NCBI GenBank assembly: GCA_963851325.1
Contig: CAWKOR010000001.1
Coordinates: 1,488,001 to 1,552,000 of the forward strand
From: DATGKG01 sp963851325
Lineage (GTDB): Bacteria > Desulfobacterota > Binatia > Binatales > Binataceae
Length of the DNA stretch: 64,000 bases
Direction of reading: 5' to 3'
The notes beneath the pieces were generated by a model. That model was not told the DNA's origin. It saw only the letters and a list, made by a program, of their open reading frames with translations, and did no database searches. The position numbers and the translations under genes are program-made. Shown here piece by piece: positions 54,884-63,216 of the stretch (the first letter of the stretch is position 1; each line of letters starts with the position of its first letter).

Positions 54884-56278
54884 ATGGCCGCGACCGCCTT
54901 CGACTCCCCGATCCTGGGAAATCTCTTCAGCACTGAAGCGATGCGCAGCATTTTCGCGGATCGGAACCGCATCGCGATCTGTCTCGATATCGAAGCGGCG
55001 CTGGCACGGGTCGAAGCGCGCCTCGGAATTATTCCCATCGATGCGGCCGATGCGATCTCCTCGCAAGCGAAAGTCGAAAACCTCGACCTCGAAGCTCTGG
55101 GCCGTCAAACCGAGATCGCCGGCTCGCCAATCATTCCGCTCGTCGAGCAATTGACTGCACGATGCGGCCCCTTCGGGCAGTACGTGCATTGGGGCGCTAC
55201 GACCCAGGACCTCACCGACACCGCAACCGTGATTCAAATTCGCGACGCGCTTGCGGTTGTCGAAGACAACCTGGCGGCAATTTCAGAGAACCTCGCGAAG
55301 CTGGCGCGGCGCTATCGCGACACGCTGATGGCGGGGCGCAGCATGATGCAACACGCGGTCCCGATAACATTCGGATTCAAAGCTGCGGAGGTGCTCGTCG
55401 CGATCGAGCGCCATCGCGCGCGACTCGCGGAGCTGCGACCGCGAGCTTTGGTGGGTGAATTCGGCGGCGCGGCCGGAACGCTCGCGTCGCTCGGAGCCCG
55501 CGGTCTCGAAGTGCAACGGGAGCTGATGAACGAACTGCAACTGGGCGAGCCGAAAATCGCATGGCATACGCATCGCGACGGGTTCGCGGAGATCGGCAGC
55601 TTCCTCACGCTGGTGACAGGAACCCTCGCCAAGTTCGCCACCGACATCAAGCTGATGATGCAAACCGAAGTCGGCGAAGCATCCGAGCCCGCACAGGCGG
55701 GGCGCGGAACCAGCAGCACCATGCCTCAGAAGCGCAACCCGGTGGCGTGCAACTTCATCGTCGCGTGCGCCGCGATTGTGCGCCAGAATGCCGCGGCACT
55801 TTTCGAATCGATGGTACAGGATCACGAGCGCGCCAGCGGGCCGTGGCTGATCGAATGGGTCGCGCTGCCGGAGGTTTTCCTCGCCGCCTCGGGCGCGCTT
55901 TACCACGCGCGCAATTTGACCGCCGGACTTCACATCGACGAGCAGCGGATGCGCGAAAACCTGGATGCGACGGGCGGCCTGATTTCCGCCGAAGCGGTGA
56001 TGATGGCGCTCGCGCCGCACTTGGGGCGCGAGCACGCGCACGAGCTAGTGTCAGAAATTTCCCGGCAGTCGCTCGCGCAGAAAAAGCTGTTTGTCGATCT
56101 GCTTGCCGCGAATCCGGAGGTCTCAAAGCATCTCGATCGCGCGGCCCTCGGAAAGTTGGTTGACCCGGCCCACTACCTCGGCCTCGCACGCGAGATGGTG
56201 GATCCATGCTTTGCAAAATCTCAGAAAATAGGACTTCAGGTAACGCCTTCACGACAAGGGCGTTCACATATACGTTGA
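54884..56278 (+). CDS. pcaB: 3-carboxy-cis,cis-muconate cycloisomerase
   Basis: The 464-residue protein belongs to the fumarase/aspartase superfamily, with WGATTQDLTDTATVIQIRDA and the signature GRGTSSTMPQKRNP (about residues 272-285). It converts the ring-cleavage product of PcaHG to 4-carboxymuconolactone. The neighbourhood and length fit PcaB better than adenylosuccinate lyase. The last 14 residues (after KSQKIGLQ) extend past the usual end and contain an inverted repeat at the DNA level. Genes for the next steps (pcaC, pcaD) are not in the window. Confidence 0.93.
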   Translation: MAATAFDSPILGNLFSTEAMRSIFADRNRIAICLDIEAALARVEARLGIIPIDAADAISSQAKVENLDLEALGRQTEIAGSPIIPLVEQLTARCGPFGQYVHWGATTQDLTDTATVIQIRDALAVVEDNLAAISENLAKLARRYRDTLMAGRSMMQHAVPITFGFKAAEVLVAIERHRARLAELRPRALVGEFGGAAGTLASLGARGLEVQRELMNELQLGEPKIAWHTHRDGFAEIGSFLTLVTGTLAKFATDIKLMMQTEVGEASEPAQAGRGTSSTMPQKRNPVACNFIVACAAIVRQNAAALFESMVQDHERASGPWLIEWVALPEVFLAASGALYHARNLTAGLHIDEQRMRENLDATGGLISAEAVMMALAPHLGREHAHELVSEISRQSLAQKKLFVDLLAANPEVSKHLDRAALGKLVDPAHYLGLAREMVDPCFAKSQKIGLQVTPSRQGRSHIR

Positions 56279-56311
56279 AGCACTACACAAAACGTGAGAC
56301 ACCATCCCCAG

Positions 56312-56516
56312 ATGGAGAGTTCGCGACGGAAGCACGATTTCGAGATGATGGGAGAGGCCCTCCGTGAAATCGCAGTCTTGGTGATTGTTTTCGCGCCGTT
56401 GGATAGATGGGTGGAACACCGCGCATATCACGGCAGACGATACTTGGGAAACCATTGGTATAAGTGGTATTCTGTTTGCCATGGGCGTCGTGTCTGAAAG
56501 AGATCGCAGGATCTAG
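56312..56516 (+). pseudogene. Decayed small two-TM membrane protein gene (frameshift)
   Basis: The first frame (ATG 56312) gives LREIAVLVIVFAPLDRWV, a membrane segment. One base later in frame, the sequence reads ITADDTWETIGISGILFAM and ends in GVVSERDRRI at a TAG (56514-56516), a second membrane segment with a basic tail. An extra G in the tgggtgg run (about 56408-56414) would explain the shift. The intact protein would have had about 67 residues. No family is recognised. Confidence 0.45.
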
Positions 56517-56827
56517 AGATGTCATGCTATGCGAGACTTGGCCGCGCCTCGCCTAACTCGCGCCATTGGTCTTCGGGATAGCAATGTCCTTGATTGGATT
56601 GCTGTTCCTGCACTTCGGAGAGCGTGCGCAGGTCGCGCACAGAAAGGAAAAAGGGACGCCGACGGATCAAGCGGACCCAGCTTGAAGCGGCTTCTGCTAC
56701 TTCAGCTCCGACTCAAGCGGAGGGACTGATTGATAAGTTCCTCACTACACCTAACTTGTACGGATTGCTCCGTCCTCAAACGGTTCTGATCAGTGCAGTT
56801 GGGCAGCGCGATGGTCAAACGGCGCGG
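56517..56827. other. Gene-poor stretch, possible second decayed membrane-protein fragment
   Basis: No intact gene is seen. A short plus-strand frame (ATG near 56586) reads MSLIGLLFLHFGERAQVAHR and then stops, with similar Thr/Ala/Pro-rich sequence continuing in another frame. It may be another eroded gene next to the frameshifted one upstream. Confidence 0.35.
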
Positions 56828-57151
56828 TTATTCCAAAGTCACCTTGCGGCCGATTTGCGATGATACCGCTTCCGCTACGCGGCCATATAGTTCGTGGCCG
56901 TCCTTGTCATCGATCCACGTATCGCGCGCAGCGTCGTAGCTGTAGTGATAGCCGTGCGCGCCGGCCGCAAGCCACACCTGCCTGGTGGCCGATTGACGGC
57001 TCAGGATGAACTTCGCGCCATCGGGAAATTCCAGCGTCACGGAGCCATCGCTGGTAGCGTAGTCGACCTCGTCGGGATCGAAGTCCTCCAGCCATTTCGC
57101 CACGCGACCAAGACAAGCATCCGACTTCGCAACGAATTCCCTCTCATCCAT
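56828..57151 (-). CDS. cyaY: Frataxin-like iron donor CyaY
   Basis: The 107-residue protein matches bacterial frataxin in length and layout: an acidic N-terminal helix (DEREFVAKSDACLGRVAKWL), the acidic patch DFDPDEVDYATSDG, then beta strands with TLEFPDGAKFILSRQ, RQVWLAAGAHGYHYSYD and the C-terminal helix LYGRVAEAVSSQIG. Frataxin binds iron and modulates Fe-S cluster assembly on IscU. It is a single gene divergent from the CaiB gene; no isc genes are nearby. Confidence 0.92.
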   Translation of the reverse strand: MDEREFVAKSDACLGRVAKWLEDFDPDEVDYATSDGSVTLEFPDGAKFILSRQSATRQVWLAAGAHGYHYSYDAARDTWIDDKDGHELYGRVAEAVSSQIGRKVTLE

Positions 57152-57257
57152 GGCGCGATTCTAACAGATCGTTGGCAGGCTCGGCGTCAGATTCCATTTG
57201 AGATTTCACGGCGGCGAGACCGATAATTCGTGCTCGCTGGTCCAGGGAGGTTCGCCG

Positions 57258-58472
57258 ATGAGTAAGCCGCTTGCGGGTGTCCACGTCATCGAGATCGCGC
57301 AGGAAATCGCGGGTCCTGCCGCGGGCCTGTTTCTCGCCGACCTCGGCGCCGACGTCATCAAAGTGGAAAACAAGAATACCGGCGACACCAGCCGCTGGCT
57401 GTTTCCGATGTCGATCGCGGGACCCCAGGTGAAAAACGGAATGCTGCCGCCGATGTTCATCGGGGCCAATCGCGGCAAGCGCAGCGTCGCCGCCGACTTG
57501 AAGAATCCCAAAACTATCGAGCTCATTCATCGAATGGTGAAGGCGTACGACGTCCTGCTCACCAACTACCGCCCCGGCGTGCTCGATCGGCTCGGCCTCG
57601 GGTGGGACGCCCTGCGCGCGACCAATCCCAGGCTGGTGTATGCGCAAAGCAGCTCGTGGGGCCCGGAAGGTCCATGGGCGCGTCGCCCGAGTCGCGACCC
57701 GCTGGCGCAGGCGGCCGGCGGCTTGATGGCGAAAACCGGGATGCCCGACGATCCACCGCTCATCGCGGGAACCTTCGTCGCGGACAATTCGGGCGCGCTA
57801 AGCCTCGCAGGCGGAATTCTCGCCGCACTGTTTGCGCGCGAGCGCACCGGCGAGGGCCAGCGCGTCGATTCGTCGATCTATGGGACGATGATCGCCATCC
57901 AGGCCACCGAGATAAATTACACCTCCTTCACCGGGCTGGAGCCGGAGCGCACCGGGCGCGGCGCTGATCCCCTGTTGCACGGACTGTGGGGCGCGTTCAA
58001 AACCAGCGACGGCCACATCTGCATAGCGGGCGTCGACGATAAACGATGGCCCGCGTTCTGCCGCATCCTCGGCATCCAAAATTTGGAGAAAGATCCCGAT
58101 CACGACGCCCTCCATCGCCATACCCATGGCGAAAAAACCGTGGCGGTGCTCGATGAGATCTTCCCCCGCAAGACCAGCGCCGAATGGCTCAAGGCGCTCA
58201 ACGAAGCCGACATCCTCGCCACCGAGGTTGCTGACTATCGCTCGATCCTGGATAGCGAGCAGGCGCGCCTCAACGGATACATCCAGGAAATGGAGCATCC
58301 CACGGCGGGCCGCATCAAAGTCACCGGCGCGCCGGTCTCGATCAATGGCGAAGTCGTGCATGAGGCGCGTCTCCCGCCTGAGTTCGGCCAACATACCGAA
58401 GAAGTGATGCTCGAAGTCGGCTACTCGTGGGAAGAGATCGCGGCGATGCGCGAGGCCGGCGCGATCCTGTAG
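57258..58472 (+). CDS. CaiB/BaiF (class III) CoA-transferase, second copy
   Basis: The 404-residue product from ATG 57258 (agggagg 7 bp upstream) is collinear with the transferase at 17924: GVHVIEIAQEIAGPAAGLFL, GADVIKVENKNTGDTSRW, LTNYRPGVLDRLG, SSWGPEGPW and CIAGVDDKRWPAFCRILG are shared blocks. The catalytic Asp falls in the TGDTSR segment. The two genes are obvious paralogues placed about 39 kb apart, with different neighbours here (cyaY and sthA). They may serve different acids. The substrate is unknown. Confidence 0.92.
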   Translation: MSKPLAGVHVIEIAQEIAGPAAGLFLADLGADVIKVENKNTGDTSRWLFPMSIAGPQVKNGMLPPMFIGANRGKRSVAADLKNPKTIELIHRMVKAYDVLLTNYRPGVLDRLGLGWDALRATNPRLVYAQSSSWGPEGPWARRPSRDPLAQAAGGLMAKTGMPDDPPLIAGTFVADNSGALSLAGGILAALFARERTGEGQRVDSSIYGTMIAIQATEINYTSFTGLEPERTGRGADPLLHGLWGAFKTSDGHICIAGVDDKRWPAFCRILGIQNLEKDPDHDALHRHTHGEKTVAVLDEIFPRKTSAEWLKALNEADILATEVADYRSILDSEQARLNGYIQEMEHPTAGRIKVTGAPVSINGEVVHEARLPPEFGQHTEEVMLEVGYSWEEIAAMREAGAIL

Positions 58473-58502
58473 GGGCGTCGCGAGCTGGATCTGGAGTTGC
58501 GG

Positions 58503-59909
58503 TTAGAGCTGGAGCCGGTTGATGCCGTCGAAGGCGGCGTTCTTATAGCACTCCGCCAGCGTCGGATAATTGAAGACGGTATCAACGAAGTAGTCGATCT
58601 TGCCTCGATGCGAAAGCACTGCCTGCCCGATATGGATCAGCTCGACCGCGCCCTCGCCGATCACGTGGACACCGAGCAGCTCGCGGGTGTTGCGCTCGAA
58701 GAGCAACTTGAGCATCCCGCTGGTATCTCCCACGATCTGGCCGCGCGCGATCTCGCGATACTGGGCCTTGCCAATCTCGTATGGCACGCCCTTTTCGGTC
58801 AGCTCCTCTTCGGTTTGCCCGACGAAGGAAATTTCCGGAATCGTGTAGATGCCGTAGGGAAACAGCTCCGGGGCGTGCTTCGCTTCGACGCCGAATGCGT
58901 GACACGACGCGATGCGGCCCTGCTCCCGCGAAGTTGACGCGAGGCTGGGAAATCCGATTACGTCGCCGGTGGCGTAAATGTTGGGCGTAGCGGATTGGTA
59001 GACCTCATTCACCTTGATGCGTCCCCGCGGATCGGTGGCGACTCCAATCGCGTCGAGATTGAGCTGCGAGGTGGCGCCCGAGCGTCCGGTGCTGCGCAAA
59101 ACCTTATCGGCGATGATCTGCTTGCCGCTGACCAGGTTGATTTTCACACGCGGATGGGCGCCGTCGTCGATTAGCTCGACCCGATCCACTTCCTCGCCCA
59201 GCCGCATCGTCACCCGCCGCTCGCGCAGATGGTAGGTCAACGCCTCGATGATTTCCGCATCGACGAACGGCAACAGGCGCGGACTCTTCTCGATCATCGT
59301 CACCCGGACTCCCAGGGCGGCGAAGATGCTCGCATACTCGCAGCCGATTACGCCGGCGCCGATAACCGCCAGCGAAGACGGCAGATCCTTGAGCTGCAGG
59401 ATGTCGTCGCTGGAGAAGACGCAGTTCCCGTCCAGTGCCATCCGCGGATCGCGCGCGGCCTCGGTGCCGACCGCGATCACAGCCTTGTCGGTGGTAATGA
59501 TTCGCTCGCCCGCGTGCTCCGGGTACAGCAACCGCAGGGTGTGGGCATCGACAAAGGATGCTTCCGCATGCTCGAGGTCAACGCCATTGCGCTGCAATTG
59601 ATAACGGGTGACGTCGACCTCGTGGCGTACTACCGGTTCGACCCGAAACAGCAGATCCGCCAAGGTAATCTTTTCCTTCACCTTGTAGGACTCGCCGTAA
59701 AGCAGATGTTCGCGATAGCCCGACAGATAGATCACTGCTTCGCGCATGGTCTTGCTCGGGATGGTGCCGATGTTCATGCAGACTCCGCCGAGGATGGCTT
59801 TACGCTCGACCACCAGCACGCGCTTGTGCAGCTTGGCGGCCTGAATCGCGGCGGAATGACCGGCAGGCCCGGAGCCGATCACTACCAGATCGAATTCGAA
59901 TTGGGTCAC
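58503..59909 (-). CDS. sthA: Soluble (Si-specific) NAD(P)+ transhydrogenase
   Basis: The GTG at 59909, with ggagag upstream, gives 468 residues, the length of E. coli SthA. It is a flavoprotein disulfide reductase with FAD motif VIGSGPAGHSAA, the second dinucleotide site VIGAGVIGCEYAS and IYATGDVIGFPSLAS. The redox-active pair of Cys typical of lipoamide dehydrogenase is absent: the region reads GGVCMNIGTIPSKT, with one Cys and Thr at the second position, as in SthA. It equilibrates NADPH and NADH. An upstream in-frame ATG would add 17 non-conserved residues. Confidence 0.95.
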   Translation of the reverse strand: MTQFEFDLVVIGSGPAGHSAAIQAAKLHKRVLVVERKAILGGVCMNIGTIPSKTMREAVIYLSGYREHLLYGESYKVKEKITLADLLFRVEPVVRHEVDVTRYQLQRNGVDLEHAEASFVDAHTLRLLYPEHAGERIITTDKAVIAVGTEAARDPRMALDGNCVFSSDDILQLKDLPSSLAVIGAGVIGCEYASIFAALGVRVTMIEKSPRLLPFVDAEIIEALTYHLRERRVTMRLGEEVDRVELIDDGAHPRVKINLVSGKQIIADKVLRSTGRSGATSQLNLDAIGVATDPRGRIKVNEVYQSATPNIYATGDVIGFPSLASTSREQGRIASCHAFGVEAKHAPELFPYGIYTIPEISFVGQTEEELTEKGVPYEIGKAQYREIARGQIVGDTSGMLKLLFERNTRELLGVHVIGEGAVELIHIGQAVLSHRGKIDYFVDTVFNYPTLAECYKNAAFDGINRLQL

Positions 59910-60124
59910 GCAAACTCTCCGTAGTCGGCTCGGTCGCGGAGTCGCGCCGAGCTTTAGCATGGCAATATGACGAGAGTGTTACGGAATCTTACTCTTAGCG
60001 CGCGCCCGTAAGTCAAACCATCACTGCGGCGTCATACTCCGGCAACATTGATCCGCTCTACTAGCCGCTTGATGCGCGGCGACCGCGCGTCAGAAACGTC
60101 TCGCCCACATCGCTGGAGGATTCG

Positions 60125-61171
60125 ATGAAGATTGCCACGGGGGTTTCATTGTCTGTCGCATTACTGCTGTGCGCTTCGCTCGGTGCGCGATCGCTGGATC
60201 GTAGCGGCATCGCATCGGCGGCGGAGAACATCACCTTGCAAGGGACCGGCGCAACCTTTCCGGCGCCGCTCTACCAGAAGTGGTTCGCCGAATATAACAA
60301 GTTGCATCCCGAAGTTCAGATCAACTACCAGGCGCTCGGCAGCGGCGCCGGCGTCAAGCAGTTCCAGCAAGGCCTGGTAAACTTCGGCGCCAGCGACGCC
60401 GCAATGACCGATGACGAAATGAAGGCGGTCAAGGAAGGAGTGGTATTGCTGCCGATGACGGCCGGCAGCATCGTGCTCTCCTACAACATCCCTGATGCAC
60501 CCGCCGAACTGAAGCTGTCGCGCGACGCATACACCGGCATCTTTCTCGGCAAGATCAAGCAGTGGGACGATCCGATTATCGCCAAGGCGAATCCGGGCGC
60601 GAAACTTCCCGCCACCCCGATCACGGTGGTTACGCGCTCCGATGGCAGCGGCACCACCTTCGTGTTCACCACTCATCTGTCGGCGATCAGTCCGGAATGG
60701 AAAGCCGGCCCCGGCGCGGGGAAGTCGGTTAACTTTCCGGTCGGCGTCGCGGGCAAGGGCAATCCCGGCGTGACCGCGCTCATCAAGCAGACCCCCGGTG
60801 CGATCGGCTACGTCGAATACGGTTATGCCCAGCAAACCGGAATGCCGATGGCGATGCTCGAGAACCACAGCGGCAAGTACGTCAAGGCCGACCTCGCGAC
60901 CGGCAAGAATGCGCTGGCGGCGGTGAAACTGCCGGCCGATCTGCGCGCCTGGCTGCCCGACCCCGAGGGCGCCGAGGCCTACCCCATCGTCACCTACACC
61001 TGGCTGCTTTGCTACAAAAAGTATCAGGACCCGAAGATTGCCGAGGCGGTGAAAGCGCTGGTGAGCTATGGGCTGGACGAAGGCCAGAAGGACAGCGAGG
61101 CGCTCGGCTACATTCCGCTCCCCCCCAACGTCGTTGACAAGGTGAAGAAGGCCGCCAACCAGATTTCATGA
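60125..61171 (+). CDS. pstS: Phosphate ABC transporter substrate-binding protein PstS
   Basis: The 348-residue protein has a signal peptide (VSLSVALLLCASLGA) and the PstS core: LQGTGATFPAPLYQKWFAEY, LGSGAGVKQFQQG, NFGASDAAMTDDEM, RSDGSGTTFVFTTHLS. The phosphate-contacting Ser/Asp/Arg residues lie in these loops. It captures phosphate in the periplasm for PstCAB. Its stop overlaps the pstC start by 4 bp (ATGA), making a tight operon. PhoB control is likely from the function, but I could not find a clear Pho box upstream. Confidence 0.97.
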   Translation: MKIATGVSLSVALLLCASLGARSLDRSGIASAAENITLQGTGATFPAPLYQKWFAEYNKLHPEVQINYQALGSGAGVKQFQQGLVNFGASDAAMTDDEMKAVKEGVVLLPMTAGSIVLSYNIPDAPAELKLSRDAYTGIFLGKIKQWDDPIIAKANPGAKLPATPITVVTRSDGSGTTFVFTTHLSAISPEWKAGPGAGKSVNFPVGVAGKGNPGVTALIKQTPGAIGYVEYGYAQQTGMPMAMLENHSGKYVKADLATGKNALAAVKLPADLRAWLPDPEGAEAYPIVTYTWLLCYKKYQDPKIAEAVKALVSYGLDEGQKDSEALGYIPLPPNVVDKVKKAANQIS

Positions 61172-62250
61172 GCGCTGCAGAAGCCAAAGTGGCTGACGAT
61201 ATGCCGAGTACCAGTGCCGAGGCCGCAGAGACGGCCGACGCCTCGGACATATCGCAGCCACCTTCTACATTCGACAATCTCAGCGATCGGGGCTTCCGCC
61301 GCTCCACCCTGATTATCGCATGGTTCATCGTCGGCTTGATGTTCTGGCTGGTCGGATCGATCGGCAAGCAGGCGATGCCCGCAGTGCGCGCGTACGGGCT
61401 CAACTTCATCACCAGCAGCACGTGGGACCCGAACAAGGCGCAATTCGGCATTTTGCCGGCGATCACGGGAACCATGTACAGCTCGGTGCTGGGTCTGATG
61501 CTCGGCACCATATTCGGGCTGGCAATCGCGGTTTTCCTGAGCGAGGGCTTTCTCTCCACCGGGCTCGAGGCGGCTCTCAAATCGGTCAGACTCAATGAAA
61601 CCCGCCCGTGGAGCTCGCTGCCGGACCGGATGGAGGACTTGCTGAGGGTAACCATCGAATTGCTCGCGGCGATCCCCAGCGTCGTCTATGGGCTATGGGG
61701 AATCTTCGTCATCATTCCGCTGGTTCGCCCATGGGCTGATTGGCTGCACGGACACCTGGGATGGATTCCCTTCTTCGGAACTTCGCTCAGCGGCCCCGGC
61801 CTGCTGCCCGCGTCGATCGTGCTCGCGATCATGGTGCTGCCGACGATTTCCGCGATCTCGCGCGATGCGCTGGTGGCGGTGCCGCCGAAAATGCGCGAGG
61901 CGGCTTTCGGGATGGGCGCGACGCGATGGGAGGCGATCCTGGCGATCTTCATTCCCACCGCGGCCACCGGAATCTTCGGCGCGGTGATCCTCGGATTCGG
62001 ACGCGCGCTCGGCGAGACGATGGCGCTGGCGATGCTGGCCGGCAACGCCAACGTCATTAGCTGGTCGCTATTTTCTCCCGCCAATACACTGGCCGCGCTG
62101 CTCGCGAATCATTTTCCGGAAGCGGATGCGGTCGAGGTGGGCGCGCTGATGTATGCCGCGTTGGTGCTGCTCGCGATCACCCTGGTGGTCAACGTGGTGG
62201 GGACGCTGATTCTGCAGCGCGCCGACGCCGGCCTCAAAGGACTGCGCTGA
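61168..62250 (+). CDS. pstC: Phosphate ABC transporter permease PstC
   Basis: The 360-residue membrane protein has an acidic N-terminal tail of about 45 residues, six or seven transmembrane segments, and a large periplasmic loop after the first helix (ITSSTWDPNKAQFGILPAI). The ABC permease EAA loop is MREAAFGMGATRWEAI. It forms the channel with PstA. The ATG overlaps the pstS stop by 4 bp and the stop overlaps pstA by 1 bp. Confidence 0.96.
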   Translation: MSAAEAKVADDMPSTSAEAAETADASDISQPPSTFDNLSDRGFRRSTLIIAWFIVGLMFWLVGSIGKQAMPAVRAYGLNFITSSTWDPNKAQFGILPAITGTMYSSVLGLMLGTIFGLAIAVFLSEGFLSTGLEAALKSVRLNETRPWSSLPDRMEDLLRVTIELLAAIPSVVYGLWGIFVIIPLVRPWADWLHGHLGWIPFFGTSLSGPGLLPASIVLAIMVLPTISAISRDALVAVPPKMREAAFGMGATRWEAILAIFIPTAATGIFGAVILGFGRALGETMALAMLAGNANVISWSLFSPANTLAALLANHFPEADAVEVGALMYAALVLLAITLVVNVVGTLILQRADAGLKGLR

Positions 62251-63206
62251 TGGCTGATGTAGTCAACACTCCACCCGCCACCGACACCGGACCGCTCGAT
62301 CCGGTAGCGCTTAAGGACCTTGAGTGGTCGCTGCGTCAGCCGCGATCGCTGTTCAGCTTTGCGATGAGCATGCTTACCGGAGCGGCAACTATCGCGGCGT
62401 TGCTGCCGCTGTTCTCGGTGCTCTTCCTGCTGATCAAAAAAGGCATCGCGGGACTGACCTACACCGCTTTCACCGATCTGCCGCCCGCGGCGATGAGTCC
62501 CGGCGGCGGATTCGGCAATGCGATCATCGGGACTTTTGTCATCGTGGCGATCGCAACTCTCATCAGCGTGCCATTGGGAATCTTCGCGGCCATCTATATC
62601 ACCGAGTTCGGTCCCGATACGCGAACCGCCAGGGCGGTGCAATTCGCTGCCAAGGTGCTGACCGGACTGCCCTCGATTCTGGCCGGGGTATTCGCCTTCG
62701 CGACGGTGGTGATCGTTACCGGAGGCTTCTCTGCTCCGGCGGCCGGAGTAGCGCTGGCGCTGCTGATGGTGCCGACCATCCTGTTGACCGCCGAGGAAGC
62801 CATCAAGCGGGTCCCTCCAAGGATGCGCGAGGCGGCGGTCGGCATGGGCGCAACCCCCACTCAGGTGGTGGCCCGGGTAGTGGTTCCGACGGCCTTGCCG
62901 GGCATCCTGACCGGTGTCATGCTCGCCATCGCCCGAGCTGCGGGCGAAACGGCACCCCTGTTATTCACCGCACTTTTCAGCGACTTCTGGATGAGCCGAA
63001 CCACGCCGCACTTCCTGCCCAAGACCATGGCCGACCTCATGAAACCGACCGCGTCGCTGGCGGTAATGATCTACAACTTCTCCGGCTCGCCTTTCGAAAA
63101 TCAGATTGCGATGGCATGGTCGGCCGCACTCGCGCTGGTAGTGATCGTTCTATTGACCAACATTGCGGGGCAAACCCTGGCCAAACGTACTTCTAGTATC
63201 AAGTGA
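62250..63206 (+). CDS. pstA: Phosphate ABC transporter permease PstA
   Basis: The 318-residue membrane protein has an N-terminal cytosolic tail and about six transmembrane helices. Family features include GGGFGNAIIGTFVIVAIATL, IFAAIYITEFG, LPSILAGVFAFA and the EAA loop MREAAVGMGATPTQVV. It pairs with PstC. The ATG lies within the pstC stop (TGATG), and pstB follows 10 bp after its stop. Confidence 0.96.
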   Translation: MADVVNTPPATDTGPLDPVALKDLEWSLRQPRSLFSFAMSMLTGAATIAALLPLFSVLFLLIKKGIAGLTYTAFTDLPPAAMSPGGGFGNAIIGTFVIVAIATLISVPLGIFAAIYITEFGPDTRTARAVQFAAKVLTGLPSILAGVFAFATVVIVTGGFSAPAAGVALALLMVPTILLTAEEAIKRVPPRMREAAVGMGATPTQVVARVVVPTALPGILTGVMLAIARAAGETAPLLFTALFSDFWMSRTTPHFLPKTMADLMKPTASLAVMIYNFSGSPFENQIAMAWSAALALVVIVLLTNIAGQTLAKRTSSIK

Positions 63207-63216
63207 GGAAACTCTG

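Noticed and set aside
59961..60124. Possible Pho box upstream of pstS (TTAC repeats about 10 bp apart near 59980)
   Set aside because: Spacing and sequence fit the PhoB consensus poorly; regulation by phosphate is likely but cannot be shown here.
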